Assembly: GCA_036397635.1 (NCBI GenBank)
Contig: DASWIP010000018.1
Span: 7,041-71,040 of the forward strand
Direction of reading: 5' to 3'
DNA from: DASWIP01 sp036397635
Lineage (GTDB): Bacteria; Actinomycetota; AC-67
Length of the DNA stretch: 64,000 nt
Shown here: piece by piece, positions 30,507-38,012 of the stretch
Layout of the letters: every line of letters begins with the position of its first letter
Numbering within the stretch: the stretch's first letter is position 1
Notes under the pieces: generated by a model
The model's database searches: none
What the model was told of the DNA's origin: nothing
The model's input: the letters and a program-made list of their open reading frames with translations, nothing else
Position numbers and translations under genes: made by a program

Positions 30507-31313
30507 CTAGCCGCACCACGCGCCGAACGCAGGGTTCGGCAACGACTGCAACACGTTGACTGCCCCGCCGGGATCCGCCGGGTGATAGATCTCCAGGCTC
30601 GCGTCACCGGCGCGCGCGCAGGTGACGGTTACGCGAGCGAATCCCTCCGCGTCCGTCCGCTTCGGCGTCCCGGTGACCTTCAGGCTTCCGCCTGCGCGCC
30701 AGCGGTACTCCCCCACCGCGATGTCCGGCGCACGCTCGAACTTGCAGGTGTCGTCGAAGCGCACGCCGAGTGTGATCGCATCGCCGGGCGACCATGGAGC
30801 ATTCTCCGAGGCCGTGGCCGAGTTCGTGGGCTGATAGCGGCGGGACACCTGGCCGGCGTCCACGGTGAGCCGACCTTGGCGGGACTTGCCTGCGACGATG
30901 GTGGCCGTGGCCTCAGCGACGTCGTCGACGACCACGGCTCGCCCACACTTGACGACGTCCACCGTGTAGCTTCCCGGTTCGAGCTTGAACGTCGCGATCC
31001 CGTCGCGGTCTGTCACCTTCGTTCCCTTCGACGGCCCTCGGTACCGCAGCACCGCGCCCGCGATCGGCTTGTTCGTCGTGTCGATCAGCTGGACGAGCAG
31101 CGTGCCCACCCCGCCGCCTCCCTTCCCGGGCTCCTCGATCTTGAGGGCGTCCTCCTCCAGGTCGAGGGCGCCCCCGTACGCGCTGGAGTTGGTCGGTGTC
31201 GGTTCGGCCACGCCGCGGCGCTGCAGGCCAACGCACGCGCTCGAAACCATCGCCAGCGCGATCCACGCCGCTGCGATGGCGAGCGACGGGCGTGAGGGAC
31301 GGGATGGCTCCAC
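30507..31313 (-). CDS. Exported protein with a carboxypeptidase-regulatory-like domain
   Basis: A 268-residue protein. The N-terminus has a signal sequence ending MVSSACVGLQ, so it may be a lipoprotein, though the lipobox is weak. A Gly-rich linker precedes a beta-sandwich domain at about 70-130 (TLLVQLIDTTNKPIAGAVLRY, DRDGIATFKLEPGSYTVDVV), typical of CarboxypepD_reg/Cna-B-like modules. A second beta domain follows (AITLGVRFDDTCKFERAPD, GFARVTVTCARAGDASLEIY). Five cysteines in the mature part. Function unknown; such modules stabilise surface proteins. GTG start at 31313; upstream in-frame starts not seen. Confidence 0.7.
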   Translation of the reverse strand: MEPSRPSRPSLAIAAAWIALAMVSSACVGLQRRGVAEPTPTNSSAYGGALDLEEDALKIEEPGKGGGGVGTLLVQLIDTTNKPIAGAVLRYRGPSKGTKVTDRDGIATFKLEPGSYTVDVVKCGRAVVVDDVAEATATIVAGKSRQGRLTVDAGQVSRRYQPTNSATASENAPWSPGDAITLGVRFDDTCKFERAPDIAVGEYRWRAGGSLKVTGTPKRTDAEGFARVTVTCARAGDASLEIYHPADPGGAVNVLQSLPNPAFGAWCG

Positions 31314-31397
31314 AGGGTCTGTGATTCGATGTCGGGCGTCGGAATCCTATAGAGGAGACCCCGGGCTCGATCGGGATGGTTCAGCCTTTTGCTTCTC

Positions 31398-31426
31398 TTG
31401 ACCGGCTCGGGACGCAGACCTATAGT
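31398..31426 (+). promoter_or_regulatory. Distal promoter upstream of dnaB
   Basis: TTGACC (31398-31403), a spacer of exactly 17 bases and TATAGT (31421-31426). A near-consensus sigma-70-type promoter, about 190 bases before dnaB. It makes either a long dnaB leader or a separate small RNA. Confidence 0.65.
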
Positions 31427-31603
31427 CGCGCGGTTGCTCCGGCCATCGCAGGACTCCGCGGCCGCCCCAGGGCGGCCGTTCGGCATCTTCGGGCCCTGTG
31501 GACGAACTGTTGACGACGCCGGTTCCCCTGGGGAGATCGAGGCCTCGGTGGTGGATGGACTGTGGACGACCTGCTCGCCGTCGATGCTGTCACACCCCAC
31601 CGC

Positions 31604-31609
31604 TAGGGT
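31604..31609 (+). promoter_or_regulatory. Proximal -10 element for a leaderless dnaB mRNA
   Basis: TAGGGT, 9 bases before the ATG at 31619. No Shine-Dalgarno sequence. Confidence 0.45.
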
Positions 31610-31618
31610 CCGGGGCTG

Positions 31619-32977
31619 ATGGCCCAGATACGGAGCCTTCCTCGGGAGCCCTCGTCGGGCCGGGTGCCGCCGCACAACCTCGAAGCCGAGGAGTCGGTGC
31701 TCGGTTCGATGATGCTGTCCAAGACCGCCGTCGGCGAAGCGCTGGAGCTCCTGCAGCCGGAGGACTTCTACCGCGAGGCGCACCTCCGGATCGCCGAGAC
31801 GATCCGCGACCTGTTCGGGCAGGGCGAGCCGGTCGACGCGATCACCGTCGCCGAGGAACTCCGGCGGCGAGGGGTGCTCGCCGATGTCGGCGGCGCGCCG
31901 TATATCCATACGCTTGTCTCGTCGGTTCCGACGGCGGCCAATGCCATCTACTACGCGCGCATCGTCAGCGAGCTCGCGACCCTGCGCCGTCTCATCGACG
32001 CCGCCACCACGATCGCGGCCGAGTCCTACGAGGTTCCCGAGGACACCGAGGGGATGGTCAATCGGGCGGAGGAGCTGATCTTCGCGATCGCGGCCGGGAA
32101 GATCCATCAGGACTTCCGTCCGATCCGCGACCTGCTCGCCGAATCGATGGAGCATCTGGAGCGTCTGCACGACCGGCAGGACGACGTGACGGGCCTGCCC
32201 ACCGGGTTCACCGACCTGGACCTCATGCTCTCGGGACTCCAGCCGGGCAACCTGATCCTGGTCGCTGCTCGCCCCGCGATGGGGAAGTCAACGTTCGCGA
32301 TGAACGTCGCCCAGCACGTCGCAGCGCACGGGCGAAGCGCGGTCATGTTCTCGCTCGAGATGAGCTGGATGGAGATCGTGCAGCGCATGATCTGCTCCGA
32401 GGCGCGCGTCGACACCGCCAAGATCCGCACCGGCCGCATGGGCGAGGCTGAGTGGCGGCGGGTCTCGACCGCGGTGGGCCGCCTCGCCGAGGCGCCGCTG
32501 TTCATCGACGACACACCGTCGATCTCGATGGGCGAGATCCGCGCGAAATGCCGCCGCTTGAAAGCCAAGGGCGATCTGGGCCTCGTGGTCGTTGACTACC
32601 TCCAGCTGATGACCTCGCCCCGGCGCACCGAGAACCGCGTGCAAGAGGTCTCCGAGATCTCGCGATCGATGAAGATCCTCGCGAAGGAGCTCGAGGTCCC
32701 GGTGATGGCCGTGTCGCAGCTGTCGCGGCAACCCGAGCAGACCGGCGGGGGCAAGCCGCGCCGTCCGCGCCTGGCGGACCTGCGCGAGTCGGGCGCGCTC
32801 GAGCAGGACGCCGACGTCGTGATGTTCGTCTACCGCGAGGATTACTACGACCGCGAGTCCGAGAAGAAGGGCGAGGCCGAGATCATCGTCGAGAAGCACC
32901 GCAACGGACCAACCGGATCGGTCGACCTCGCCTTCCTCGGCCAGTACACCAAGTTCGAGAACCTCGCGCGCCTGTAG
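31619..32977 (+). CDS. dnaB: Replicative DNA helicase DnaB
   Basis: A 452-residue hexameric helicase that unwinds the replication fork. The N-terminal domain has PPHNLEAEESVLGSMM and PEDFYREAHLRI; the RecA-like ATPase has Walker A AARPAMGKST, MFSLEMSWMEIVQRM, the Walker B region LVVVDYLQLM and EQDADVVMFVYREDYY with HRNGPTG. No intein interrupts the gene, although actinobacterial DnaB often carries one. The position after rplI is conserved. Confidence 0.96.
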   Translation: MAQIRSLPREPSSGRVPPHNLEAEESVLGSMMLSKTAVGEALELLQPEDFYREAHLRIAETIRDLFGQGEPVDAITVAEELRRRGVLADVGGAPYIHTLVSSVPTAANAIYYARIVSELATLRRLIDAATTIAAESYEVPEDTEGMVNRAEELIFAIAAGKIHQDFRPIRDLLAESMEHLERLHDRQDDVTGLPTGFTDLDLMLSGLQPGNLILVAARPAMGKSTFAMNVAQHVAAHGRSAVMFSLEMSWMEIVQRMICSEARVDTAKIRTGRMGEAEWRRVSTAVGRLAEAPLFIDDTPSISMGEIRAKCRRLKAKGDLGLVVVDYLQLMTSPRRTENRVQEVSEISRSMKILAKELEVPVMAVSQLSRQPEQTGGGKPRRPRLADLRESGALEQDADVVMFVYREDYYDRESEKKGEAEIIVEKHRNGPTGSVDLAFLGQYTKFENLARL

Positions 32978-33129
32978 CAGGGAACCGCTGGACGAGCCGA
33001 AAAATGCGCTCGGTCGCAGGCTGCGCCCGCTTCATCGCCGTACCCATGCCGGCGACCACTCAGCGCTCCGAGCGGGAACCCCCCGCGTCCTCGCTGCGTC
33101 CAAGGGTCGACGCGATGCAGGAGGAAGTC

Positions 33130-34083
33130 ATGACAAAGACCGTGATCGTTCGAGTCTCAGCTGCGCTGGCTGCGTTGCTGGGCGTCGCGTTCGCCGTGGG
33201 TTCCATCGGCGGCGGCGATGCCGATCGCACGAGTGTTCTCTTCAGCCAAACGGGCAGCGCGATCCACGGAGGGTCTTCGCAGGAAGGCTTCGCCGACCGG
33301 GACTTGGCTGTTCCCGCGCCGGCCGATGAGCTGGCGGCCGCGCCCGGCGAGGACGCCGCGGCCGTTCAGGAGCTTCGCTTCGACGACCGCATCATCCGCA
33401 CTGCCGACCTCTCGGTCGAGGTGCCCGAAGGCGCCTTCGACGAGGTGTGGGATCGCGCGCTGAAGGTCGCGGATCGCTTCGGCGGATCGGTGTTGACGAC
33501 GAGCCGAGGCTCGGGTGATCCCGAACGCGAGGCGGTCGCCTTCGGCGAACTCACGATCCGGGTGCCATCGGAGCGGTTCGAGGAAGCCGCGATCGCGGTC
33601 CGTGCGCTCGGTGAGGTGCGAAGCGACCAGACGTCGTCGCAGGATGTCACCGAGGAGTACGTCGATCTGACCAGCAGGCTGCGCCACCTGCGGGCCCAGG
33701 AGGATGCCCTTCTGACGCTGATGGGGCGCGCGCGCAGCGTGCAGGACATCCTGGTCGTGCAGCGTGAGCTCGCGAACGTCCAGGCCGAGATCGAGCGGGT
33801 CACCGGGCGCATCAACTTCCTGGACGCACGGACCGAGTTCTCCACGATCTCGCTGCGGCTGGGCGAGCCGGGCGTGTTCACCCTGAGCAAGCCTCCGAGC
33901 GAGGGCCCATCCTTCGCGAAGGCCTGGGAGACCGCGCTCGAGGGCCTGGAGCGCATGGCGACGGCGGGGATGATCGTGGTGCTGTGGGCGGCGCCGTTCG
34001 CGCTGCTCGCCGCGATCGGTGCGTGGGTGCTGCGCCGCCGCCGCCCCGTGCCCGAGGTGGGCGGTCCCGCGCACGAGGTGTAG
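33130..34083 (+). CDS. DUF4349-family exported membrane protein
   Basis: A 317-residue protein: an N-terminal signal or membrane helix (SAALAALLGVAFAVGSIG), then the DUF4349 core (RIIRTADLSVEVPEGAFDEV, GGSVLTTSRG, GELTIRVPSERFEEA, SQDVTEEYVDLTSRLRHLRA), a coiled-coil part (QRELANVQAEIERVTGRI) and a C-terminal membrane helix (MIVVLWAAPFALLAAIGAWV) with a basic end. The family resembles lipoprotein-like proteins of unknown function. Start 33130 has CAGGAGG upstream. The last 9 codons and the stop are duplicated just downstream (34103-34130). Confidence 0.85.
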   Translation: MTKTVIVRVSAALAALLGVAFAVGSIGGGDADRTSVLFSQTGSAIHGGSSQEGFADRDLAVPAPADELAAAPGEDAAAVQELRFDDRIIRTADLSVEVPEGAFDEVWDRALKVADRFGGSVLTTSRGSGDPEREAVAFGELTIRVPSERFEEAAIAVRALGEVRSDQTSSQDVTEEYVDLTSRLRHLRAQEDALLTLMGRARSVQDILVVQRELANVQAEIERVTGRINFLDARTEFSTISLRLGEPGVFTLSKPPSEGPSFAKAWETALEGLERMATAGMIVVLWAAPFALLAAIGAWVLRRRRPVPEVGGPAHEV

Positions 34084-34130
34084 CAGCTCCGCGCACGAGG
34101 TTGGCGGTCCCGCGCACGAGGTGTAGCAGC
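34060..34130 (+). repeat. Short tandem repeat covering the end of the DUF4349 gene
   Basis: A 28-base unit (34060-34087 and 34103-34130, identical, 43 bases apart) that contains the last codons and stop of the DUF4349 gene. A 13-base partial copy (TCCGCGCACGAGG, 34088-34100) lies between them. Confidence 0.85.
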
Positions 34131-34149
34131 CGGGCCGCACGCCGCTACC

Positions 34150-35079
34150 ATGTCGGAGTCCCGCCTGCGGCGGGACCCCGACGCCATGGCCAAACGACAA
34201 GGGTTCCTGTTCATCGCCATCTGCACGCTCGCGTGGGGATCGATCGGCGTCATCGTCAAAGAGGTCACGTTGAACGCGCCGGTGATCGCGTTCTTCCGCT
34301 TGGCCTTCGGCATGAGCGTCGTGATCGCGTGGCTCGCGTGGCGCCGGCGGCTGGGTGAGTTGCGGCCGCATACCAGACCCGCGCTTCTGCTCGCCTCCGG
34401 CGCGGTGCTGGGCGCCCATTGGGTCACCTTGTTCGAGGCGTTCAAACGGCTCGACGTGGCATCGACGATCTTGATCGTCTTCCTTGGGCCGGTGCTGATG
34501 GCCGCCGCGGCGCCGCTGGTGCTCGGCGAACGGCTGCGTCCCCTGTCCATCGCCGCGCTGACGGTGGCGTTCGGAGGGATCAGCTTGATCGCTGTTCCCG
34601 ACATCGCCCGGATCGACACCTGGGGTGTCATCGCCGCGCTGATCAGCGGAGTCCTGTTCGCGGTGATGCTGCTGATCGGCAAGCTGCTCGCGCCGAAGTA
34701 CACGCCGTCGGCGATGGTGGTATGGCAGCAGGGGGTCGCCGCCGTTCTGGTGTCGCCGGCGCTGCTCGTGGCGGAGGCGGGTGAAGTGGTGCGCGCGCTC
34801 CCGCTGCTCGTGCTGCTGGGGATGGGCTACACGGGACTGCTCGGGATCCTGTTGTGGCGGGCGATCGGGATGCTGGAGGCCCAGCAATTGAGCGTGATGT
34901 TCTACATCGAGCCGGCGTCTGCCGTGTTGTACGCGTGGGCGCTGCTGGGCGAGCAGCCGTCCTGGCTCACCTTGGTCGGCGGCGCGCTCGTGGTCGCCGC
35001 GGGGTTGGCTATCATCGTCGGGGAGCGGCTGCCGGGGGGCACGCCGTCCATGCCTGAACCGATCCTCGAGGAGGCCTGA
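34150..35079 (+). CDS. EamA/DMT-superfamily transporter
   Basis: A 309-residue protein with ten hydrophobic helices arranged as two EamA repeats: the first opens FLFIAICTLAWGSIGVIVKE and FFRLAFGMSVVIAWLAW, the second TWGVIAALISGVLFAVMLL, with the closing helix pair YIEPASAVLYAWALLGEQPSW. The PE-x-V/A-x-L motif (EPASAVLY) marks the family. Such proteins export or import small metabolites (amino acids, nucleotide sugars, quaternary amines); substrate unknown. The start may be the ATG at 34150 or the in-frame ATG at 34186 (MAKRQG), which lies closer to the first helix. Confidence 0.87.
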   Translation: MSESRLRRDPDAMAKRQGFLFIAICTLAWGSIGVIVKEVTLNAPVIAFFRLAFGMSVVIAWLAWRRRLGELRPHTRPALLLASGAVLGAHWVTLFEAFKRLDVASTILIVFLGPVLMAAAAPLVLGERLRPLSIAALTVAFGGISLIAVPDIARIDTWGVIAALISGVLFAVMLLIGKLLAPKYTPSAMVVWQQGVAAVLVSPALLVAEAGEVVRALPLLVLLGMGYTGLLGILLWRAIGMLEAQQLSVMFYIEPASAVLYAWALLGEQPSWLTLVGGALVVAAGLAIIVGERLPGGTPSMPEPILEEA

Positions 35080-35082
35080 GCC

Positions 35083-35301
35083 TTGGTCCCGCTGCCGCAG
35101 ATCCTCGCCGAGCTGATCATGGCGCTCGGTGCGGCGCTGCTGTTCGCCAACGTCTATGCCCTGGTCCGGCCGAGGCTCAGGGGCGGCCGGGAACCAGCTC
35201 CCCAGGTGCAGGCGCGCGGCCGCGTCGTGATCAACATGCTGATCGGCCTGGTCGTGATGGTCTGGGGATTCGCCTCGTTCGTCGCCGGCGGGAGCGCGTA
35301 G
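35083..35301 (+). CDS. Small two-helix membrane protein
   Basis: A 72-residue protein starting at the TTG at 35083, which has GAGGAGG about 8 bases upstream, 3 bases after the stop of the DMT gene. Two hydrophobic helices (LAELIMALGAALLFANVYAL; MLIGLVVMVWGFASFVAG) are joined by a basic loop (RPRLRGGREP). No motif. Probably co-translated with the transporter and possibly its accessory subunit; that is inference. Confidence 0.62.
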   Translation: MVPLPQILAELIMALGAALLFANVYALVRPRLRGGREPAPQVQARGRVVINMLIGLVVMVWGFASFVAGGSA

Positions 35302-35485
35302 GCCCCGGGATCGTCCGCTTCGTCCCGTTCCATGCCTTCTGCCCAGGTCAGAGCAGTCGGTTGTTCGGATTCGTGAGGTCGCCCGCGGCAGGGTATCGTG
35401 CCGTTCCGTCGAAAACGTCCCACGGTGGCCGCTTCCGCACCCCGGGCGCGGTCCCGTAAAGGTTCACCCGGACCTCGGAAGGAAG

Positions 35486-36283
35486 ATGATGCGACGACGG
35501 TTGGTTCTGGCCGCCGCGACGGCGGCGCTGATGCTCGTAGGGCCGATGACCGCGACCGGCGGCCCCTACAACGTCGAGGTGAATCGTGGCACGGCCGCCA
35601 TCATAGGAACTTTCACGTCCGACGGCGGGTTGGCGCCGGTTGAGCTCGCCGACGGCTCGCAGGCCGTCGCGTTCCTTTTCGAGCAGGAGTCCAGCCAGGT
35701 GCGGGGCAACTTCATCTTCCCACAGCCGGACCCCAAAGCAGATCTGACGACGCCGAAGGAGTTCGTCGGCTGCATCCTGATCTTCAAGGCGGATACGTTC
35801 GATCGCGGCTGCGAAGTTCTGGCGCCGTCCTACATCGAGACGGATCCGGCCTTCAATGAGACGACGGTGGTGTTCGGCGTCCAGTCGTTCCGGCCGGACG
35901 GTTTCCGCCTCATCGCGACCATGGTGCTCGACGGACAAGGTTCGCCCGCCCCGATCGAGACCCATGCCGCGTCTGTGACGCCGGAGCCGCCGGGGGCACC
36001 GACGCTCGCGTTCGCCGCGGGCAGCGTCTACCTTGCGCGCGATGCGATCGTGCGTGGCTCCATCCGCTCCGACCTTGTCGGCGGAGGGGCGATCAAGACG
36101 AGCACGACGGTCAACAGCCAGATGTGGACCGGCCTGTTCGGCTTCGACGAGACAGGGCAGGGTGGGCTCCTCATCCAGCCGGGATTCACCGCCTCGCTCG
36201 AAACCGAGCACATCGTCTGCTTCCCCGAACCCCAACCGGGGGACCCTGCGTCGCCCTTGCCTCCCGGGTGCCATCCGTTCTAG
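35486..36283 (+). CDS. Exported beta-rich protein of unknown function
   Basis: A 265-residue protein with a signal peptide (MMRRRLVLAAATAALMLVGP, cleavage near TATGG). The mature part is rich in Thr, Phe, Gly and Val and predicted to be beta sheet. Four cysteines (GCILI, RGCEV, IVCFP, PGCHPF) could form two disulfides. It contains internal pairs such as TAAIIGTFTSDGG and LFEQESSQVRGNFIF. No family recognised. A purine-rich GGAAGGAAG precedes the double ATG at 35486. The 184 bases upstream show no feature I can support. Confidence 0.65.
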   Translation: MMRRRLVLAAATAALMLVGPMTATGGPYNVEVNRGTAAIIGTFTSDGGLAPVELADGSQAVAFLFEQESSQVRGNFIFPQPDPKADLTTPKEFVGCILIFKADTFDRGCEVLAPSYIETDPAFNETTVVFGVQSFRPDGFRLIATMVLDGQGSPAPIETHAASVTPEPPGAPTLAFAAGSVYLARDAIVRGSIRSDLVGGGAIKTSTTVNSQMWTGLFGFDETGQGGLLIQPGFTASLETEHIVCFPEPQPGDPASPLPPGCHPF

Positions 36284-36355
36284 TCGCACGAGCACTGCAC
36301 GTGAAGACCGTGTCTTCCGGAACGGACGGATGGTCGATCGCGACGGCCGACCTGG

Positions 36356-36398
36356 GAGCGGATGAGGGTTGAGGCGGAAGTGTGAGAGCGGATGAGGG
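36356..36398 (+). repeat. 13-base direct repeat at the tRNA-Gly 3' end
   Basis: GAGCGGATGAGGG occurs at 36356-36368 and 36386-36398, exactly 30 bases apart; the second copy is the 3' end of the tRNA gene. With only 17 bases between copies, this is a local duplication, not an integrated element. Confidence 0.7.
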
Positions 36399-36457
36399 GA
36401 ATCGAACCCCCGTCTAAAGCTTGGGAAGCTTTCGTTCTACCATTGAACTACATCCGC
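36387..36457 (-). tRNA. tRNA-Gly (anticodon CCC)
   Basis: 71 bases on the minus strand forming a complete cloverleaf: acceptor GCGGATG/CATCCGC with discriminator U, D arm GTTC-AATGGTA-GAAC, anticodon arm AAAGC-TTCCCAA-GCTTT with anticodon CCC, four-base variable loop, and T arm with loop TTCGATT. The 3' CCA is not encoded and must be added by the CCA enzyme (3592-5010). Reads GGG codons. Confidence 0.97.
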
Positions 36458-36488
36458 GAGTGCCGGAGATGGTAGCACCCGTCCCGCG

Positions 36489-36548
36489 CGCGCAACCAGG
36501 GGATCTGCTCGTCCGCCGCGCGCAACCAGCGGATCCGCTCGTCCGCCG
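36489..36548 (+). repeat. 30-base tandem repeat next to tRNA-Gly
   Basis: Two adjacent copies of a 30-base unit beginning CGCGCAACCAG and ending GCTCGTCCGC (36489-36518 and 36519-36548), with a few mismatches in the middle (GGGGATCT against CGGATCC). It lies between the tRNA gene and the end of the next minus-strand gene. No protein or RNA assigned. Confidence 0.8.
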
Positions 36549-36568
36549 CGAGCGGCGGCGGTCATGTC

Positions 36569-36841
36569 TCAGAACGGCGGGTGGATCTCGGTGTTGAGGA
36601 ATTCGACGGTATCCGGCCACCAGGAGAGCAGGATCGCGAAGGCGACGATACCGGTCATCATCCCCCACGCGACCCCGCGCGTGAGGTCTCCCGCGAGCAG
36701 CGCGACGGCGCCGAGTACCATCACAACCAGGAACGGGAACCAGGCTGGTCCCTCATCGATCAGTTGGTGCATGCCTTCCGCGATGAACGGGGCGGCCACC
36801 AGGCCGGCGATCGCGGTGATGCTGAGCCAGATCTTGCCCAC
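36569..36841 (-). CDS. Small three-helix membrane protein
   Basis: A 90-residue hydrophobic protein with three membrane helices (LSITAIAGLVAAPFIAEG; FPFLVVMVLGAVALLAG; GVAWGMMTGIVAFAILLSWW). The GTG start lies one base after the stop codon of the thiolase gene, so it is the last gene of that operon. No family recognised; a link to CoA-ester metabolism or to the membrane Fe-S protein at 40252 is possible but not shown. Confidence 0.6.
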   Translation of the reverse strand: MGKIWLSITAIAGLVAAPFIAEGMHQLIDEGPAWFPFLVVMVLGAVALLAGDLTRGVAWGMMTGIVAFAILLSWWPDTVEFLNTEIHPPF

Positions 36842-36842
36842 G

Positions 36843-38012
36843 TCAATCCCTTCCCAGGATCGTCACCGAGCACACCGCACCCGGTCCCCCCAGATTGTGC
36901 GCCAGACCGAGCTCCGGGTCACGTACCTGCACACCTTCTGCCCGTCCCTGCAGCTGCCTGGTGACCTCACCGATCATCCGGCATCCTGTGGCGCCGATCG
37001 GATGCCCGAAGGACTTCAGTCCCCCGCTGGGGTTGACGGGAAGGTCACCATCGGCAGACGCGCGCCCATCCTCGCAGAAAGCCGCACCTTCACCGGGGGC
37101 GCAGAAACCGAGGTCCTCGTAGTTGAGCAGCTCGGTGATCGTGAAACAGTCGTGCACCTCCGCCAGAGAGATCTGGCGGGCGGGCTCGGTGATCCCCGCT
37201 TCCTCGTAGGCCTGGGCGGCCGCGAACCGGGTGGCCGGGAACCCTTGATAGTCGAATCCGGGGTCGTACATCGGGTGCGCGCTCGTCACCGCGAGCCCGT
37301 TGGCCTTGACCATGACGTAGTCGTCCTTGTGGTTGAGCGTCTTGGCGATCTCGGGCCGGGTGATGATCACGGCAGCCGCACCGTCGGAGACGGCACATGA
37401 GTCGAACCGGCCGAGCGGCCACGCGATCATCGGCGCCTCGATCGCGGTCTCCATGGTGATCTCGCGGCGGAAGTGCGCCTTCGGATGCTTGGCGCCGTTG
37501 GCGTGGTTCTTCACCGCGACGCGCGCGAGATCCTCGCGCGTCCAGCCCCGCTGGGCGAAGCAGCGGGACGCGGCCATCGCGAACAGCGCCGGCGCGCTCG
37601 CCGGCGGCATGAAGGGCGGGATCGAGTCGCGCAGGACGTTGGGCAGGCCTCGCGATCCTTGATCGGTGATCTTCTCCACGCCACAGGCGAGCACGATGTC
37701 GTACACGCCGGCGGCGACCGCGAAGCACGCATTGCGGAACGCGTCCATCCCGGAGGCGCAGTAGTTCTCCACGCGCGTCGCGGGGATGCCGTAGAGCCTG
37801 GTGGCATCCGCGACGGTGGTGCCGCTCAGGCCGGTGAAGCGGTAGTAGACGCCGACCCACATGGCCTGGATGTCTTTGCGTTCGATCCCTGCGTCGCCGA
37901 CGGCCTCCTCGACGGCCTCGAGCAACAGATCCTCTTGATCCTTCTCGTAATGCTCGGTGAATCGCGTCGCGCCGACGCCGGCGACCGCGACCCTATCCTT
38001 GATGCCCGGCAT
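36843..38012 (-). CDS. Thiolase-family protein (acetyl-CoA acetyltransferase / SCP2-thiolase type)
   Basis: A 389-residue thiolase. The nucleophile is Cys85 in VENYCASGMDA; the second catalytic set is His337 in GHPIGATG and Cys381 in GGPGAVC. It opens DRVAVAGVGATRFTEHYEK. This is the lipid-transfer/SCP2-like branch rather than the classic beta-oxidation thiolase. Such enzymes pair with a DUF35 (OB-fold/zinc) protein, which here is fused to a KAS-like domain encoded directly upstream with a 20-base overlap. It probably condenses or cleaves an acyl-CoA; which one is unknown. ATG at 38012. Confidence 0.88.
   Translation of the reverse strand: MPGIKDRVAVAGVGATRFTEHYEKDQEDLLLEAVEEAVGDAGIERKDIQAMWVGVYYRFTGLSGTTVADATRLYGIPATRVENYCASGMDAFRNACFAVAAGVYDIVLACGVEKITDQGSRGLPNVLRDSIPPFMPPASAPALFAMAASRCFAQRGWTREDLARVAVKNHANGAKHPKAHFRREITMETAIEAPMIAWPLGRFDSCAVSDGAAAVIITRPEIAKTLNHKDDYVMVKANGLAVTSAHPMYDPGFDYQGFPATRFAAAQAYEEAGITEPARQISLAEVHDCFTITELLNYEDLGFCAPGEGAAFCEDGRASADGDLPVNPSGGLKSFGHPIGATGCRMIGEVTRQLQGRAEGVQVRDPELGLAHNLGGPGAVCSVTILGRD

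Larger units (their letters stand above)
31314..31618 (+). other. Spacer of 305 bases between the divergent 30507 gene and dnaB
   Basis: It holds the distal promoter at 31398-31426, a hairpin CGGCCGCC-CCAG-GGCGGCCG (31459-31478), two identical DnaA-box-like nonamers TGTGGACGA (31497-31505 and 31561-31569, 64 bases apart), and the proximal -10 TAGGGT at 31604-31609. Frames inside it do not look like protein. Confidence 0.6.

Noticed and set aside
31389..31619. A 76-codon plus-strand frame before dnaB as a small protein.
   Set aside because: No ribosome-binding site; its start lies upstream of the -10 box, and it overlaps the promoter, hairpin and nonamers.
36356..36398. Direct repeat of the tRNA-Gly 3' end as an attachment site of an integrated element.
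   Set aside because: Only 17 bases lie between the copies and no integrase is in the window; a local duplication explains it.
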